Assembly (NCBI GenBank): GCA_910586025.1
Contig: CAJUIO010000002.1
Coordinates: 1 to 64,000 of the forward strand
DNA length: 64,000 nucleotides
DNA from: an uncultured Lachnospiraceae bacterium
GTDB taxonomy: Bacteria; Bacillota; Clostridia; Lachnospirales; Lachnospiraceae
Direction of reading: 5' to 3'
In this document: piece by piece, positions 1 through 6,992 of the stretch
Numbering within the stretch: position 1 is the stretch's first letter
Layout of the letters: each line of letters opens with the position of its first letter
Notes under the pieces: model-generated
What the model was told of the DNA's origin: nothing
Database searches by the model: none
Seen by the model: the letters and a program-made list of their open reading frames with translations, nothing else
Made by a program: the position numbers and the translations under genes

Positions 1-1
1 T

Positions 2-64
2 TGTAACAAAGAGAATCCCGTATTTATGCGGATTTTGGCGTTTCGCAAACGCCTAAAGGAATAG
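2..64 (+). CDS. C-terminal end of an unidentified protein (partial)
   Basis: The frame from base 2 is open for 20 codons and stops with TAG at 62-64, just before the RBS of the next gene. The tail is basic and ends in RKRLKE. It cannot be assigned to a family from so few residues. A perfect 7-bp hairpin (37-43 with 47-53, loop CGC) lies inside the last codons, with no T-run after it. This could be the end of a gene entering from the left or a chance open frame. Confidence 0.35.
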   Translation, partial: CNKENPVFMRILAFRKRLKE

Positions 65-89
65 ATAAAATGAAAGGAGGAAGTGCAGG

Positions 90-254
90 ATGAAGTCCAA
101 AAACGTGGAGACATTGATTCGGGAGAGAGCAGAACTGCGTGATCTGCTGGAAGACATCATGGATCGGATTCAGGAATTCCGTGAAGAGATGGTAACCGAA
201 TTGGATGATTTGGAAGACATGATCGCAGAAAACGGTGGAATAGGATTCCATTGA
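90..254 (+). CDS. small coiled-coil hypothetical protein, 54 aa
   Basis: The ATG at 90 follows an AAAGGAGG box at 73-80 with good spacing. The product has 54 residues, starts MKSKNVETLIRERAELRD and is mostly charged heptad-like helix (LLEDIMDRIQEFREE). It has no signal peptide and no membrane segment. The strong RBS and helical composition argue that it is real. I do not recognise a family. It converges with the DUF4143 ATPase gene, with a hairpin between them at 322-355. Its function is unknown. Confidence 0.6.
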   Translation: MKSKNVETLIRERAELRDLLEDIMDRIQEFREEMVTELDDLEDMIAENGGIGFH

Positions 255-321
255 TTCGACAAAAAGTCCACGTTTAACTTGTACTTTTTCTTGACATAGT
301 ACCACTGAATAATCAGGTTTT

Positions 322-355
322 ATATAGGAGCAACCCAGAAGGGCTGCTCCTATAT
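322..355. terminator. strong hairpin between convergent genes, possible bidirectional terminator
   Basis: Bases 322-336 pair with 341-355 in 14 of 15 positions around an AGAA loop. The hairpin sits between the ends of the 54-aa gene (plus) and the ATPase gene (minus). Neither side has a clean T-run, so termination is inferred only from position and stability. Confidence 0.4.
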
Positions 356-385
356 GGTATTAACAGTATCAGCTTGGTTTATTGG

Positions 386-1663
386 TTAGAATAGGTTTGC
401 ACGATCAAGCAGTATGTCTATCAGATTGCAATGGAAAATTCCGTTGTCATCATAGAAATTGTGGGGAATATCCATGCGAACAATGATTTTTTTGAAAAAG
501 TCCTTTGTTAGTATCAGCGATGCGAGTTCAGAGGATTCCTTTTTATCCGTATCCATCTGGAAAGCTGACTGGATATAGATTTTTTTGTCCGCATCATTTA
601 CAACGAAGTCGATTTCTTTTTGCGCATTTGCACCGCCGGTACGGTCAGTTACAACACCAACATCAACGGAATATCCTCTGCGCAAAAGTTCGTTATAGAT
701 TGTGTTCTCCATGATGTGGCCGGGATCGTACTGACGATAGTTCAATCGGGCATTACGAAGGCCAATATCCGTGTAGTAGTATTTGTTCGGATATTTGAAA
801 TAGGTCTTTCCTTTCACATCATAACGCTTTGCCATCGAAATGAGGAATGCATCGATGATGTGCTGCACATAGTTGGAAACCAGTGTGGAGTTGACCTTTT
901 CGTTCTTCATGCTGGTCAGCGCATTGGCAATATTCGTAGGATTGGTCAGAGAACTGATTTGTGAGGCGAGGAAATCCAGAATGTCATTCAGAATATCCTC
1001 ACGCTCGATCCCGTTGCGTTCTACAATATCCTTGACATACATCTCGCTGTACAGAGAGGACAGATAATCCTTTTTGTCCTTTTCATCTGTTAATGCCAAC
1101 AGGCGTGGCATGCCGCCGTAAAGCATATAGGTGTCCAGAGCCTTTCGCTTGTCACCGCCTACATGAGAATAGAACTCCTCAAAGGACAAAGGGAATACAT
1201 GGATTTGAGTAGCACGGCCGCGAAACTCTGTAGCAATGTCTTTTGACAATCCCTTAGAGTTACTGCCGGTAACATATACATCCAAGTTCTTATATGCCTT
1301 AAGTTCATTCAGCATATCATAGATGGAAACCTCAATGCCGCCATTTTCTTTATCGATCACTTTTGTAGTAAGCTGGACCTCATCAATGAAAAGGTAGAAC
1401 TTCTCATCTTTCTTTCCGGAAACAAGGTTCTCGACATATTCACAAAGTGTGATTGGATTTCTGAACTTATAGTAACGTCTCTGGTCCAATTCAATTTTTA
1501 TGATATGTTCTTCCTGAACTTCCTGTGAGAGAAGGTACTCATAGAACAAGTCAAACAGCAAGACCGACTTTCCGCAGCGGCGGATGCCGGTGATTACTTT
1601 GACTTCGCCGTTCCACATATAATGAATCATACGATTCAAATAAGAATCTCGTTTAATCATCAT
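386..1663 (-). CDS. ATP-binding protein, AAA_14/DUF4143 type
   Basis: This 425-residue protein has a P-loop near its N terminus (GIRRCGKSVLLF) and a Walker B hit (FYLFIDEVQ). These are followed by the long C-terminal half typical of AAA_14/DUF4143 proteins, including a PDDEXK-like stretch (KEIDFVV). The family is common in gut bacteria and archaea and its role is unsettled. I chose the ATG at 1663 because GAGGTGA lies a few bases upstream; the longer frame to 1717 would begin within the inferred promoter. The gene is AT-richer than the rest of the window and has no functional neighbours, so acquisition by transfer is plausible. Confidence 0.85.
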   Translation of the reverse strand: MMIKRDSYLNRMIHYMWNGEVKVITGIRRCGKSVLLFDLFYEYLLSQEVQEEHIIKIELDQRRYYKFRNPITLCEYVENLVSGKKDEKFYLFIDEVQLTTKVIDKENGGIEVSIYDMLNELKAYKNLDVYVTGSNSKGLSKDIATEFRGRATQIHVFPLSFEEFYSHVGGDKRKALDTYMLYGGMPRLLALTDEKDKKDYLSSLYSEMYVKDIVERNGIEREDILNDILDFLASQISSLTNPTNIANALTSMKNEKVNSTLVSNYVQHIIDAFLISMAKRYDVKGKTYFKYPNKYYYTDIGLRNARLNYRQYDPGHIMENTIYNELLRRGYSVDVGVVTDRTGGANAQKEIDFVVNDADKKIYIQSAFQMDTDKKESSELASLILTKDFFKKIIVRMDIPHNFYDDNGIFHCNLIDILLDRANLF

Positions 1664-1670
1664 AGTCACC

Positions 1671-1789
1671 TCGTACTTGCGACGATTGCGTTGCTGCTTT
1701 CTTGTATAGTATGCCACGAATTTCTCAAATTATCAATAGCGCTGCAGAAAGTTCATAATGAAGTTACGACATTTACGTCGCAAGTACGA
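1671..1789. repeat. 14-bp inverted repeat bracketing the ATPase promoter
   Basis: CGTCGCAAGTACGA occurs on the plus strand at 1776-1789 and on the minus strand at 1684-1671, perfectly matched. One copy lies directly upstream of the ATPase RBS and the other upstream of the lipoprotein promoter. It could be a regulator site, a mobile-element scar or a duplicated leader. Confidence 0.6.
1709..1736 (-). promoter_or_regulatory. candidate sigma-A promoter for the DUF4143 ATPase
   Basis: Reading the minus strand, TTGATA (1736-1731) and CATACT (1714-1709) are 16 bases apart. A start near 1700 would put the ATG at 1663 in the transcript and exclude the longer frame. The match is moderate. Confidence 0.45.
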
Positions 1790-1839
1790 TATGAGTGCAT
1801 TAGATTCCATCCGGGCCATAGGCTCTAATTCAAATTCTG

Positions 1840-1868
1840 TTGAGAAAATGGAAGCTGTATGATAAAAT
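1840..1868 (+). promoter_or_regulatory. candidate sigma-A promoter for the lipoprotein gene
   Basis: TTGAGA (1840-1845) and TAAAAT (1863-1868) are 17 bases apart, upstream of the lipoprotein start at 1917. A short inverted repeat, TGTCA-AAC-TGACA (1876-1888), overlaps the expected transcription start and could be an operator. Confidence 0.6.
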
Positions 1869-1916
1869 AGGGAACTGTCAAACTGACAAATCGAATTTAA
1901 TCAGGGAGTGAAGTAT

Positions 1917-2690
1917 ATGAAAATCAGAGAAACAGCTAAAGCACATATGGCAACAGCTGTGGTTTTATCGGCAGCATTCTTATTCGCAGGCTGTGGAACC
2001 GATACATCAGAAGAAGCGGCACCTGATGTGGTTGTGGAGGAAATCTCCCGAAATGAGATTTTGGAGATAGAGAATGATGTAACAGACAATCAAAAAGCGC
2101 CCACTGAAAGCGTGAATATTTATAATGATGTTCTGGCGCAGTACAGCGACATGGTTCAAAATGATTTTTACGTTAATCTCCGGGATTCGGATACCTATGA
2201 AAGCAGTTTTGGGGAGGATATCGGACTTGAAATCCGCACACATAAGCAGAATATTTATTACGCATTTTATGATATAGACGGAAACGGAACAATGGAACTT
2301 ATTATTGCGGGAGGAGAAAACGGCATATCAAATCCCTCCTTTTCCCCCTGGAATTATGATTTATACGGGTATGACGGAACAGATGTGGTTCATATTTTTC
2401 CGGAAATGGAGTTCGGTTACAGAACAAATTTTTCTATTTGCGATAACGGAGTGATAGAAGTGTTTTACAGTGGCAGTGCCGCGGAATCCTGCGTTGATTT
2501 CTACAAAATAGGCATTGACGGATTTACTCCCGAACTAATTGATTCCTTTACCGCGGTTAGTCATTTAGAAGGAGATGAGCCTGTATTTACCTATTCTCAA
2601 AACGGGAATGAAATTACGGAGGAAGAATATAACGCCAACATTCAGGGCTACGCAGCTGCTCTTACGGCATTGGACTGGATACAGATTTAG
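1917..2690 (+). CDS. putative lipoprotein with a calcium-loop-like motif
   Basis: The product has 257 residues. Its N terminus is a lipoprotein signal with lipobox FAGC (Cys26), so it is expected to be exported and anchored to the outer face of the membrane. A segment FYDIDGNGTMELIIAG resembles the DxDxNG loops seen in many secreted Firmicutes proteins. No catalytic domain is recognisable. ATG 1917 is preferred over GTG 1908 because the GGGAG box at 1904-1908 has the right spacing only for the ATG. Like the ATPase gene before it, it is AT-richer than the rest of the window. Confidence 0.75.
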   Translation: MKIRETAKAHMATAVVLSAAFLFAGCGTDTSEEAAPDVVVEEISRNEILEIENDVTDNQKAPTESVNIYNDVLAQYSDMVQNDFYVNLRDSDTYESSFGEDIGLEIRTHKQNIYYAFYDIDGNGTMELIIAGGENGISNPSFSPWNYDLYGYDGTDVVHIFPEMEFGYRTNFSICDNGVIEVFYSGSAAESCVDFYKIGIDGFTPELIDSFTAVSHLEGDEPVFTYSQNGNEITEEEYNANIQGYAAALTALDWIQI

Positions 2691-2729
2691 GCAAACGTAC
2701 GTGCGGTGAGAAGAGGGAGGAAAAGACAG

Positions 2730-3632
2730 ATGCAGGAAGAAGTAAAATGGAATGACAGAATGAACATCGGGGTGGAATCAATTGATAAAGCGCACAAGCG
2801 GCTCTTTTCCATCATGCGTAAGCTGCAGATATCCATGAGCGGGGATGAGGACGGGCGAAAGAGAGTATGTATCGAGGGAATTAAGTATTTTAAAAGCTAT
2901 GCCCTCAAGCATTTCGCGGAGGAAGAGGAATATATGCAGTCCATTGATTATGATGGCTATGAGATTCACAGGCGGCTGCACGAGAATCTGAAGAATACCA
3001 CGCTTCCCGCACTGGAGAGAGATTTGGAGCTGTCTGATTATTCCGTGGAAGCCTGCCGGCATTTTCAGGGAATCATGCTGAGCTGGCTTAGAGGCCATAT
3101 CATGATTGAGGATCGGGCGATAGTGGGAAAGGCGGACGGCAAATGGACCCATACGCCGGATAAGGAGGAAGTGGCGGAGCTGGAAAAGGCAATAATCCGG
3201 GTAATGCAGGAATCCTTTCGTCTGGCAATGTGGATCGTCAGCGACCATTATGCGGGGGAGGAGTTCGGACCAGCGGTCTGCTACCGGATGAATTGCCGCC
3301 TTGGAGAGGGCCAGAAGGCAAAAATCTTTCTTGTCTTCGAGGAGAGGCTGGCGCTGCATATCGTCAGTGGAGCGCTGAATGCAAGATTCAAAAAGGTTGA
3401 CAAGATCGTAAACAATACGATTAAAAGACTTTGCCAGCACACGGTAAAGCGCATGGAGGCATGCTGCGGGCTGATAAAGGTGGAGAGTGTAGAGAAGGAA
3501 AATATCCTGACCGGAGATCAGCTTAGTAAGGATTTTGAGCTGGGATATCCGCAATACGGGCTTTTGTTTGATTCCAGACAGGGGTATTTTGGATTCTGCA
3601 TCAAGAAGAGCAGGGCGCAGACAAAGGCTTAA
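2730..3632 (+). CDS. bacteriohemerythrin with extra C-terminal domain
   Basis: Residues 1-130 carry all seven di-iron ligands of the hemerythrin fold in the expected spacing: His22, His61, Glu65, His80, His84, His123 and Asp128. Bacteriohemerythrins bind O2 reversibly and act in oxygen sensing or delivery. Residues 140-300 form a second domain that I cannot assign with confidence; a CheX-like fold is one guess. The protein has 300 residues, no signal peptide and no membrane segment, so it is cytosolic. The ATG at 2730 has a GGGAGG box upstream; the frame continues further 5' but lacks a better start. The next gene is a LytTR response regulator in the same direction. Confidence 0.88.
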   Translation: MQEEVKWNDRMNIGVESIDKAHKRLFSIMRKLQISMSGDEDGRKRVCIEGIKYFKSYALKHFAEEEEYMQSIDYDGYEIHRRLHENLKNTTLPALERDLELSDYSVEACRHFQGIMLSWLRGHIMIEDRAIVGKADGKWTHTPDKEEVAELEKAIIRVMQESFRLAMWIVSDHYAGEEFGPAVCYRMNCRLGEGQKAKIFLVFEERLALHIVSGALNARFKKVDKIVNNTIKRLCQHTVKRMEACCGLIKVESVEKENILTGDQLSKDFELGYPQYGLLFDSRQGYFGFCIKKSRAQTKA

Positions 3633-3665
3633 ATGAGAAAAAGACCGGAAATATGGGAGATGGAA

Positions 3666-4385
3666 ATGAGATACAGGGTTGCGGTCTGTGACGATGTGCA
3701 AAAGGATGCGGAGGCTATTGCCTGTGTGGTAAAGGAATGGGCAAAGAGGGAAAGGATCAGTGTGACTGTCGGGACATTTCCCTGTGCGGAGGAATTCCTG
3801 TTTCAATATGAGGAACAGAAGGATTACCATATTTTGCTGCTGGATGTGGAGATGAAGGGAATGTCGGGAATCGAGCTCGCAAAAAGAATCCGCCGTTGCA
3901 GCGACCGTGCGGAAATTATCTTTATCACCTCGCATTTTGAGTTTTCAGGGGAGGGCTATGAGGTTGATGCCCTGCATTACCTTGTCAAACCGGCCGCACC
4001 GGATAAGCTGATGGAGGTGCTCTCCAAGGCGGCCTGCAGGCTGGCCCGAGAGCCTGCGTTCGTGACGATCTCCTGCGGCGGGGAGACCCATAAGCTCTAC
4101 GAAACCGATATCCTGTATATTGAAGCTTTTCTTCACTATATTGTCATTCATGTAAAGAGCCGTGGCCACACGAAGGATGTCGAATACAGACTCAAAGAAA
4201 GCATCTCGGCCTTTGGGAAAAAGCTGGGCGAAGATTTTTACCGCACACACCGCTCCTATCTGGTGTCTCTAAGACATGTGGAGAGAATTTCGCGTACATC
4301 AGTGGTCATGGATAGCGGGGATGAGCTTCCTTTGGCGAGGGGGAAATATGACGGAATGAACCGTGCGTTTATCGAGCGTGGCTGA
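3666..4385 (+). CDS. LytTR-family response regulator (AgrA/LytR type)
   Basis: This 239-residue protein has an N-terminal receiver domain with acidic pair Asp9-Asp10, phospho-acceptor Asp60 (LLLDVEM) and Lys108 (YLVKP). A LytTR DNA-binding domain occupies about residues 125-235 (FYRTHRSYLVSL is typical). Such regulators bind promoter repeats and usually control secreted peptides, exporters or cell-surface genes. ATG 3666 has GGGAG just upstream; an in-frame ATG at 3633 directly abuts the hemerythrin stop but lacks a good RBS. The partner kinase is encoded 8 bases downstream. Its targets may include the ABC exporters at 5139-8833. Confidence 0.9.
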   Translation: MRYRVAVCDDVQKDAEAIACVVKEWAKRERISVTVGTFPCAEEFLFQYEEQKDYHILLLDVEMKGMSGIELAKRIRRCSDRAEIIFITSHFEFSGEGYEVDALHYLVKPAAPDKLMEVLSKAACRLAREPAFVTISCGGETHKLYETDILYIEAFLHYIVIHVKSRGHTKDVEYRLKESISAFGKKLGEDFYRTHRSYLVSLRHVERISRTSVVMDSGDELPLARGKYDGMNRAFIERG

Positions 4386-4393
4386 GAGAGGAA

Positions 4394-5044
4394 ATGAGAA
4401 AGAAAACCTATTTAAGACTTGTGGAATATCAGACGGAGCAGTCGGAGCGTCACCTTAAGGAGGTGCGCGGGATCTATATGAAAATGCGGGGATACAAGCA
4501 TGATTTTCACCACCATCTGCAGGCTTTGAAGGGACAGCTTGAGGCCGGGGAGGTGGACAGGGCGCTTGCCTATATCGAGGCGCTTGACAGTCAGCTCCGA
4601 AATGTGGATACCCTGTTAAGGACGGGAAACGTATCCCTTGACGCAATTCTGTCCGCCAAGACGGCACAGGCCAGGGCGGAGGAGATTGAGGTTACGGTCA
4701 AGGCCTGCGTTCCCGATACGCTGACTCTCTCGGACGTGGAGCTTGGTATCCTTGTGGGCAATCTGCTTGACAATGCGATCGAGGCCTGCCGGGAGGTGCC
4801 GGATAGGCGTTTCATCCGAATTTATATGGCTATGAAGGGAAAAATGCTGTATTTTTCCATGCTGAATTCCTCCGGGGAGAAGAGGAGAAAAAAGGGGGTG
4901 CTGTTTCCGTCCCGCAAGGACGGCATCCATGGCTTTGGCCTGCACCGGGCGCAGGCAATCCTGGAGGAACACGGCGGCTGGTGCAAGTTCAACAGCGAGG
5001 ACGGCGCATTCAGCTCTGAGTTTTTGGTTCACGCTGTAGAATGA
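4394..5044 (+). CDS. soluble GHKL histidine kinase, AgrC/CitA-like catalytic part
   Basis: The 216-residue product has the AgrC-type phospho-acceptor motif (YKHDFHHHLQ, His36). It also has an N box (NLLDNAIEA, around residues 123-131) and a G-rich box near the C terminus (GFGLHRA). AgrC-like kinases normally have five to seven membrane helices before this region; none are present here, so the protein is expected to be cytosolic. It forms a two-component pair with the regulator just upstream. How it senses a signal is unknown; the hemerythrin encoded two genes upstream is one possible partner. The start is the first in-frame ATG, with GAGAGG close by. Confidence 0.87.
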   Translation: MRKKTYLRLVEYQTEQSERHLKEVRGIYMKMRGYKHDFHHHLQALKGQLEAGEVDRALAYIEALDSQLRNVDTLLRTGNVSLDAILSAKTAQARAEEIEVTVKACVPDTLTLSDVELGILVGNLLDNAIEACREVPDRRFIRIYMAMKGKMLYFSMLNSSGEKRRKKGVLFPSRKDGIHGFGLHRAQAILEEHGGWCKFNSEDGAFSSEFLVHAVE

Positions 5045-5049
5045 CTGCG

Positions 5050-5092
5050 ATTCGTGTACTGACAGATACGGTTGGTGCACGAATTTTTGTTT
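5050..5092 (+). terminator. candidate rho-independent terminator after the two-component genes
   Basis: Bases 5050-5059 pair with 5075-5084 in 9 of 10 positions across a 15-base loop, followed by a T-rich run that also forms the -35 region of the next promoter. It would separate the hemerythrin/two-component transcript from the exporter transcript. Confidence 0.5.
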
Positions 5093-5114
5093 CATCCGTT
5101 TCCTGTGATAGAAT
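5087..5114 (+). promoter_or_regulatory. candidate sigma-A promoter for the ABC exporter pair
   Basis: TTGTTT (5087-5092) and TAGAAT (5109-5114) are 16 bases apart, shortly before the AAAGGAGG box of the first exporter gene. The weak -35 element would fit activation by a regulator such as the adjacent LytTR protein, but no clear LytTR direct repeat was found. Confidence 0.55.
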
Positions 5115-5138
5115 AATTCCGAAAGGAGGAGGGCCGTG

Positions 5139-6992
5139 ATGAAAAAAGAGAATGCGTATGCGGATGACGAATGCGGCTGTATCCGCTACATGGTGATTCA
5201 AAATGTGTGGTACTGCATGGAAAGCACGGCAAGATACTGCTTCCCTCTGTTATGCTGGTGCGGCATTGCCTGTCTTTCCAATGCGGCGCTGCCTGTTCTG
5301 ACGACGATTCTTCCCAAGGTGGTTATTGAGAAAATTACCGCAGGGAGCTCTCTGGCGGAGCTGGTTACCGCAATTTGCGCGTTTATGGGCGGCATAGCCT
5401 TGCTGTCCGGGACTGGCAAATTTTTCACCAAATTTATATATCATGAAAAATTCCGTATGGTTTCCTTTTATCTGAGGAGTCTGGCGTTAAAGGGGCTGAC
5501 CACCGATTACGTGAATCAGGAAAACGGTGCGTTCCGCAGGCTTTTGACAGAAGGCTTTTCGTGTTGTAATGGAAACTATTCCCCGCTCACAATGATCTAT
5601 GACGTTCTGATTGCTCTCTGTACAAGTATCCTGGGGCTGTCAGTCTTCTGGGCGATTCTTTCCAGGCTGGATTTTTGGGTGATTTTCTTTCTGGCCGCCA
5701 CCACGGCAGGCGGCTATTTTTTGAACGAGAGGGTCACAAAATGGATGGGGGAGAACAGTCGGGAACGGATCGGCTATGAACAGCGGCTTAACTATATCAA
5801 TACGGTCTCCGGAGAAATCCGTTCCGCCAAGGATATCCGGCTGTACGGCATGGCCTGCTGGTTTTCGAATCTTTACCGGGATAACATGGGCGGCATTGCC
5901 GGGTGGTACAGGCGGCTGACCAAAAGGCTGTTCGGAGTCGCTGCCTGTGACGGTCTGCTGGCGTTGCTTGGGGAGAGCGCCGTTTACATTTATCTGCTGT
6001 ATCTGGCCTGGAACGGGCAGATTACGGTTGCGGATTTTGTCCTCTATTTTGGCGTGGCGGCAGGATTTTCCTCCTGGCTCGGAAATATATTTTCCCAGGT
6101 TTCGCAGCTGAATCGGCTGAGTCTCAAAATCAATTATTTTCGTTCCTGTCTGGAATATCCGGAAGGCTTCCGCAGAGAGGGAGGAAGGGAAATCTGCGGG
6201 AAAGATCGCCCGGGGACCATAGAGCTGAAAAACGTGAGCTTCCGGTACGAGGGAGCGCAGAAGAACGCCTTATCTGATATTAACCTTAAGATTTCTCCCG
6301 GGGAGCATCTGGCGGTGGTGGGGCTGAACGGTGCCGGAAAGACTACCCTGGTGAAGCTGATCTGCGGGCTTACGGATCCAACTCAGGGCCAGGTGCTTTA
6401 TGACGGCGTTGATATACGGGAATATGACAGAACGCAGTACTACAGGCTTTTTTCCGCAGTCTTTCAGCAGTTCAGCCTTTTGCCCGTGACCATTGAGGAA
6501 ATCGTTTCCCAGGTGCAGACAGAGCAGACGGATCATGCCAGGGTTCAAAGCTGCCTTGAAACGGCAGGGCTCTGGGACAAGGTGAAGGAGCTTCCAAAGG
6601 GGGTGGACAGCCAGTTCGGGAAGACTGTTTATGATGACGGTATTGATTTTTCCGGCGGCGAGGTGCAAAAGCTCCTGTTGGCAAGGGCTCTGTACAGAGC
6701 GGCTTCGATTCTCCTGCTGGATGAACCAACGGCGGCCTTGGATCCCATTGCGGAGAGCGCTCTGTACGAAAACTACAATGAGATCAGCGGGGGAAAAACC
6801 TCTGTATTTATTTCCCACAGACTCGCAAGCACCAGCTTCTGTGACCGCATCATCCTGCTGGAAAACGGGGAGATCCGCGAGGAGGGTACTCATGAACGGC
6901 TGCTTGAGAGAGAGGGAAAATACTATCATCTGTTTGAGATGCAGGCTAAATATTACCGGGAGAAAAAAGTGGGAGAGGAGGCGGAAGAATGA
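5139..6992 (+). CDS. ABC exporter half-transporter, ATP-binding/permease (first of pair)
   Basis: This 617-residue protein has an N-terminal exporter-type membrane domain (about residues 20-320). Its C-terminal ATPase shows Walker A GLNGAGKTT (near 395), signature FSGGEVQK (near 504), Walker B ILLLDEP and the H-loop ISHR. Its last four bases overlap the start of the second half-transporter, so the two probably form a heterodimer that moves a peptide, lipid or drug out of the cell. The start is ATG 5139 behind AAAGGAGG; GTG 5136 is an alternative. The substrate cannot be told from sequence, and no peptidase C39 domain is present. Confidence 0.92.
   Translation: MKKENAYADDECGCIRYMVIQNVWYCMESTARYCFPLLCWCGIACLSNAALPVLTTILPKVVIEKITAGSSLAELVTAICAFMGGIALLSGTGKFFTKFIYHEKFRMVSFYLRSLALKGLTTDYVNQENGAFRRLLTEGFSCCNGNYSPLTMIYDVLIALCTSILGLSVFWAILSRLDFWVIFFLAATTAGGYFLNERVTKWMGENSRERIGYEQRLNYINTVSGEIRSAKDIRLYGMACWFSNLYRDNMGGIAGWYRRLTKRLFGVAACDGLLALLGESAVYIYLLYLAWNGQITVADFVLYFGVAAGFSSWLGNIFSQVSQLNRLSLKINYFRSCLEYPEGFRREGGREICGKDRPGTIELKNVSFRYEGAQKNALSDINLKISPGEHLAVVGLNGAGKTTLVKLICGLTDPTQGQVLYDGVDIREYDRTQYYRLFSAVFQQFSLLPVTIEEIVSQVQTEQTDHARVQSCLETAGLWDKVKELPKGVDSQFGKTVYDDGIDFSGGEVQKLLLARALYRAASILLLDEPTAALDPIAESALYENYNEISGGKTSVFISHRLASTSFCDRIILLENGEIREEGTHERLLEREGKYYHLFEMQAKYYREKKVGEEAEE

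Noticed and set aside
1791..1862. 23-codon frame after the plus-strand copy of the inverted repeat
   Set aside because: No RBS, overlaps the lipoprotein promoter and has no detectable similarity.
1876..1888. TGTCA-AAC-TGACA operator-like repeat at the lipoprotein start site
   Set aside because: Only five paired bases and seen once, so it is noted but not called as a site.
2778..3935. 385-codon open frame on the minus strand across the hemerythrin gene
   Set aside because: The plus-strand protein keeps all iron ligands; the antisense translation is His/Leu-rich and resembles nothing known.
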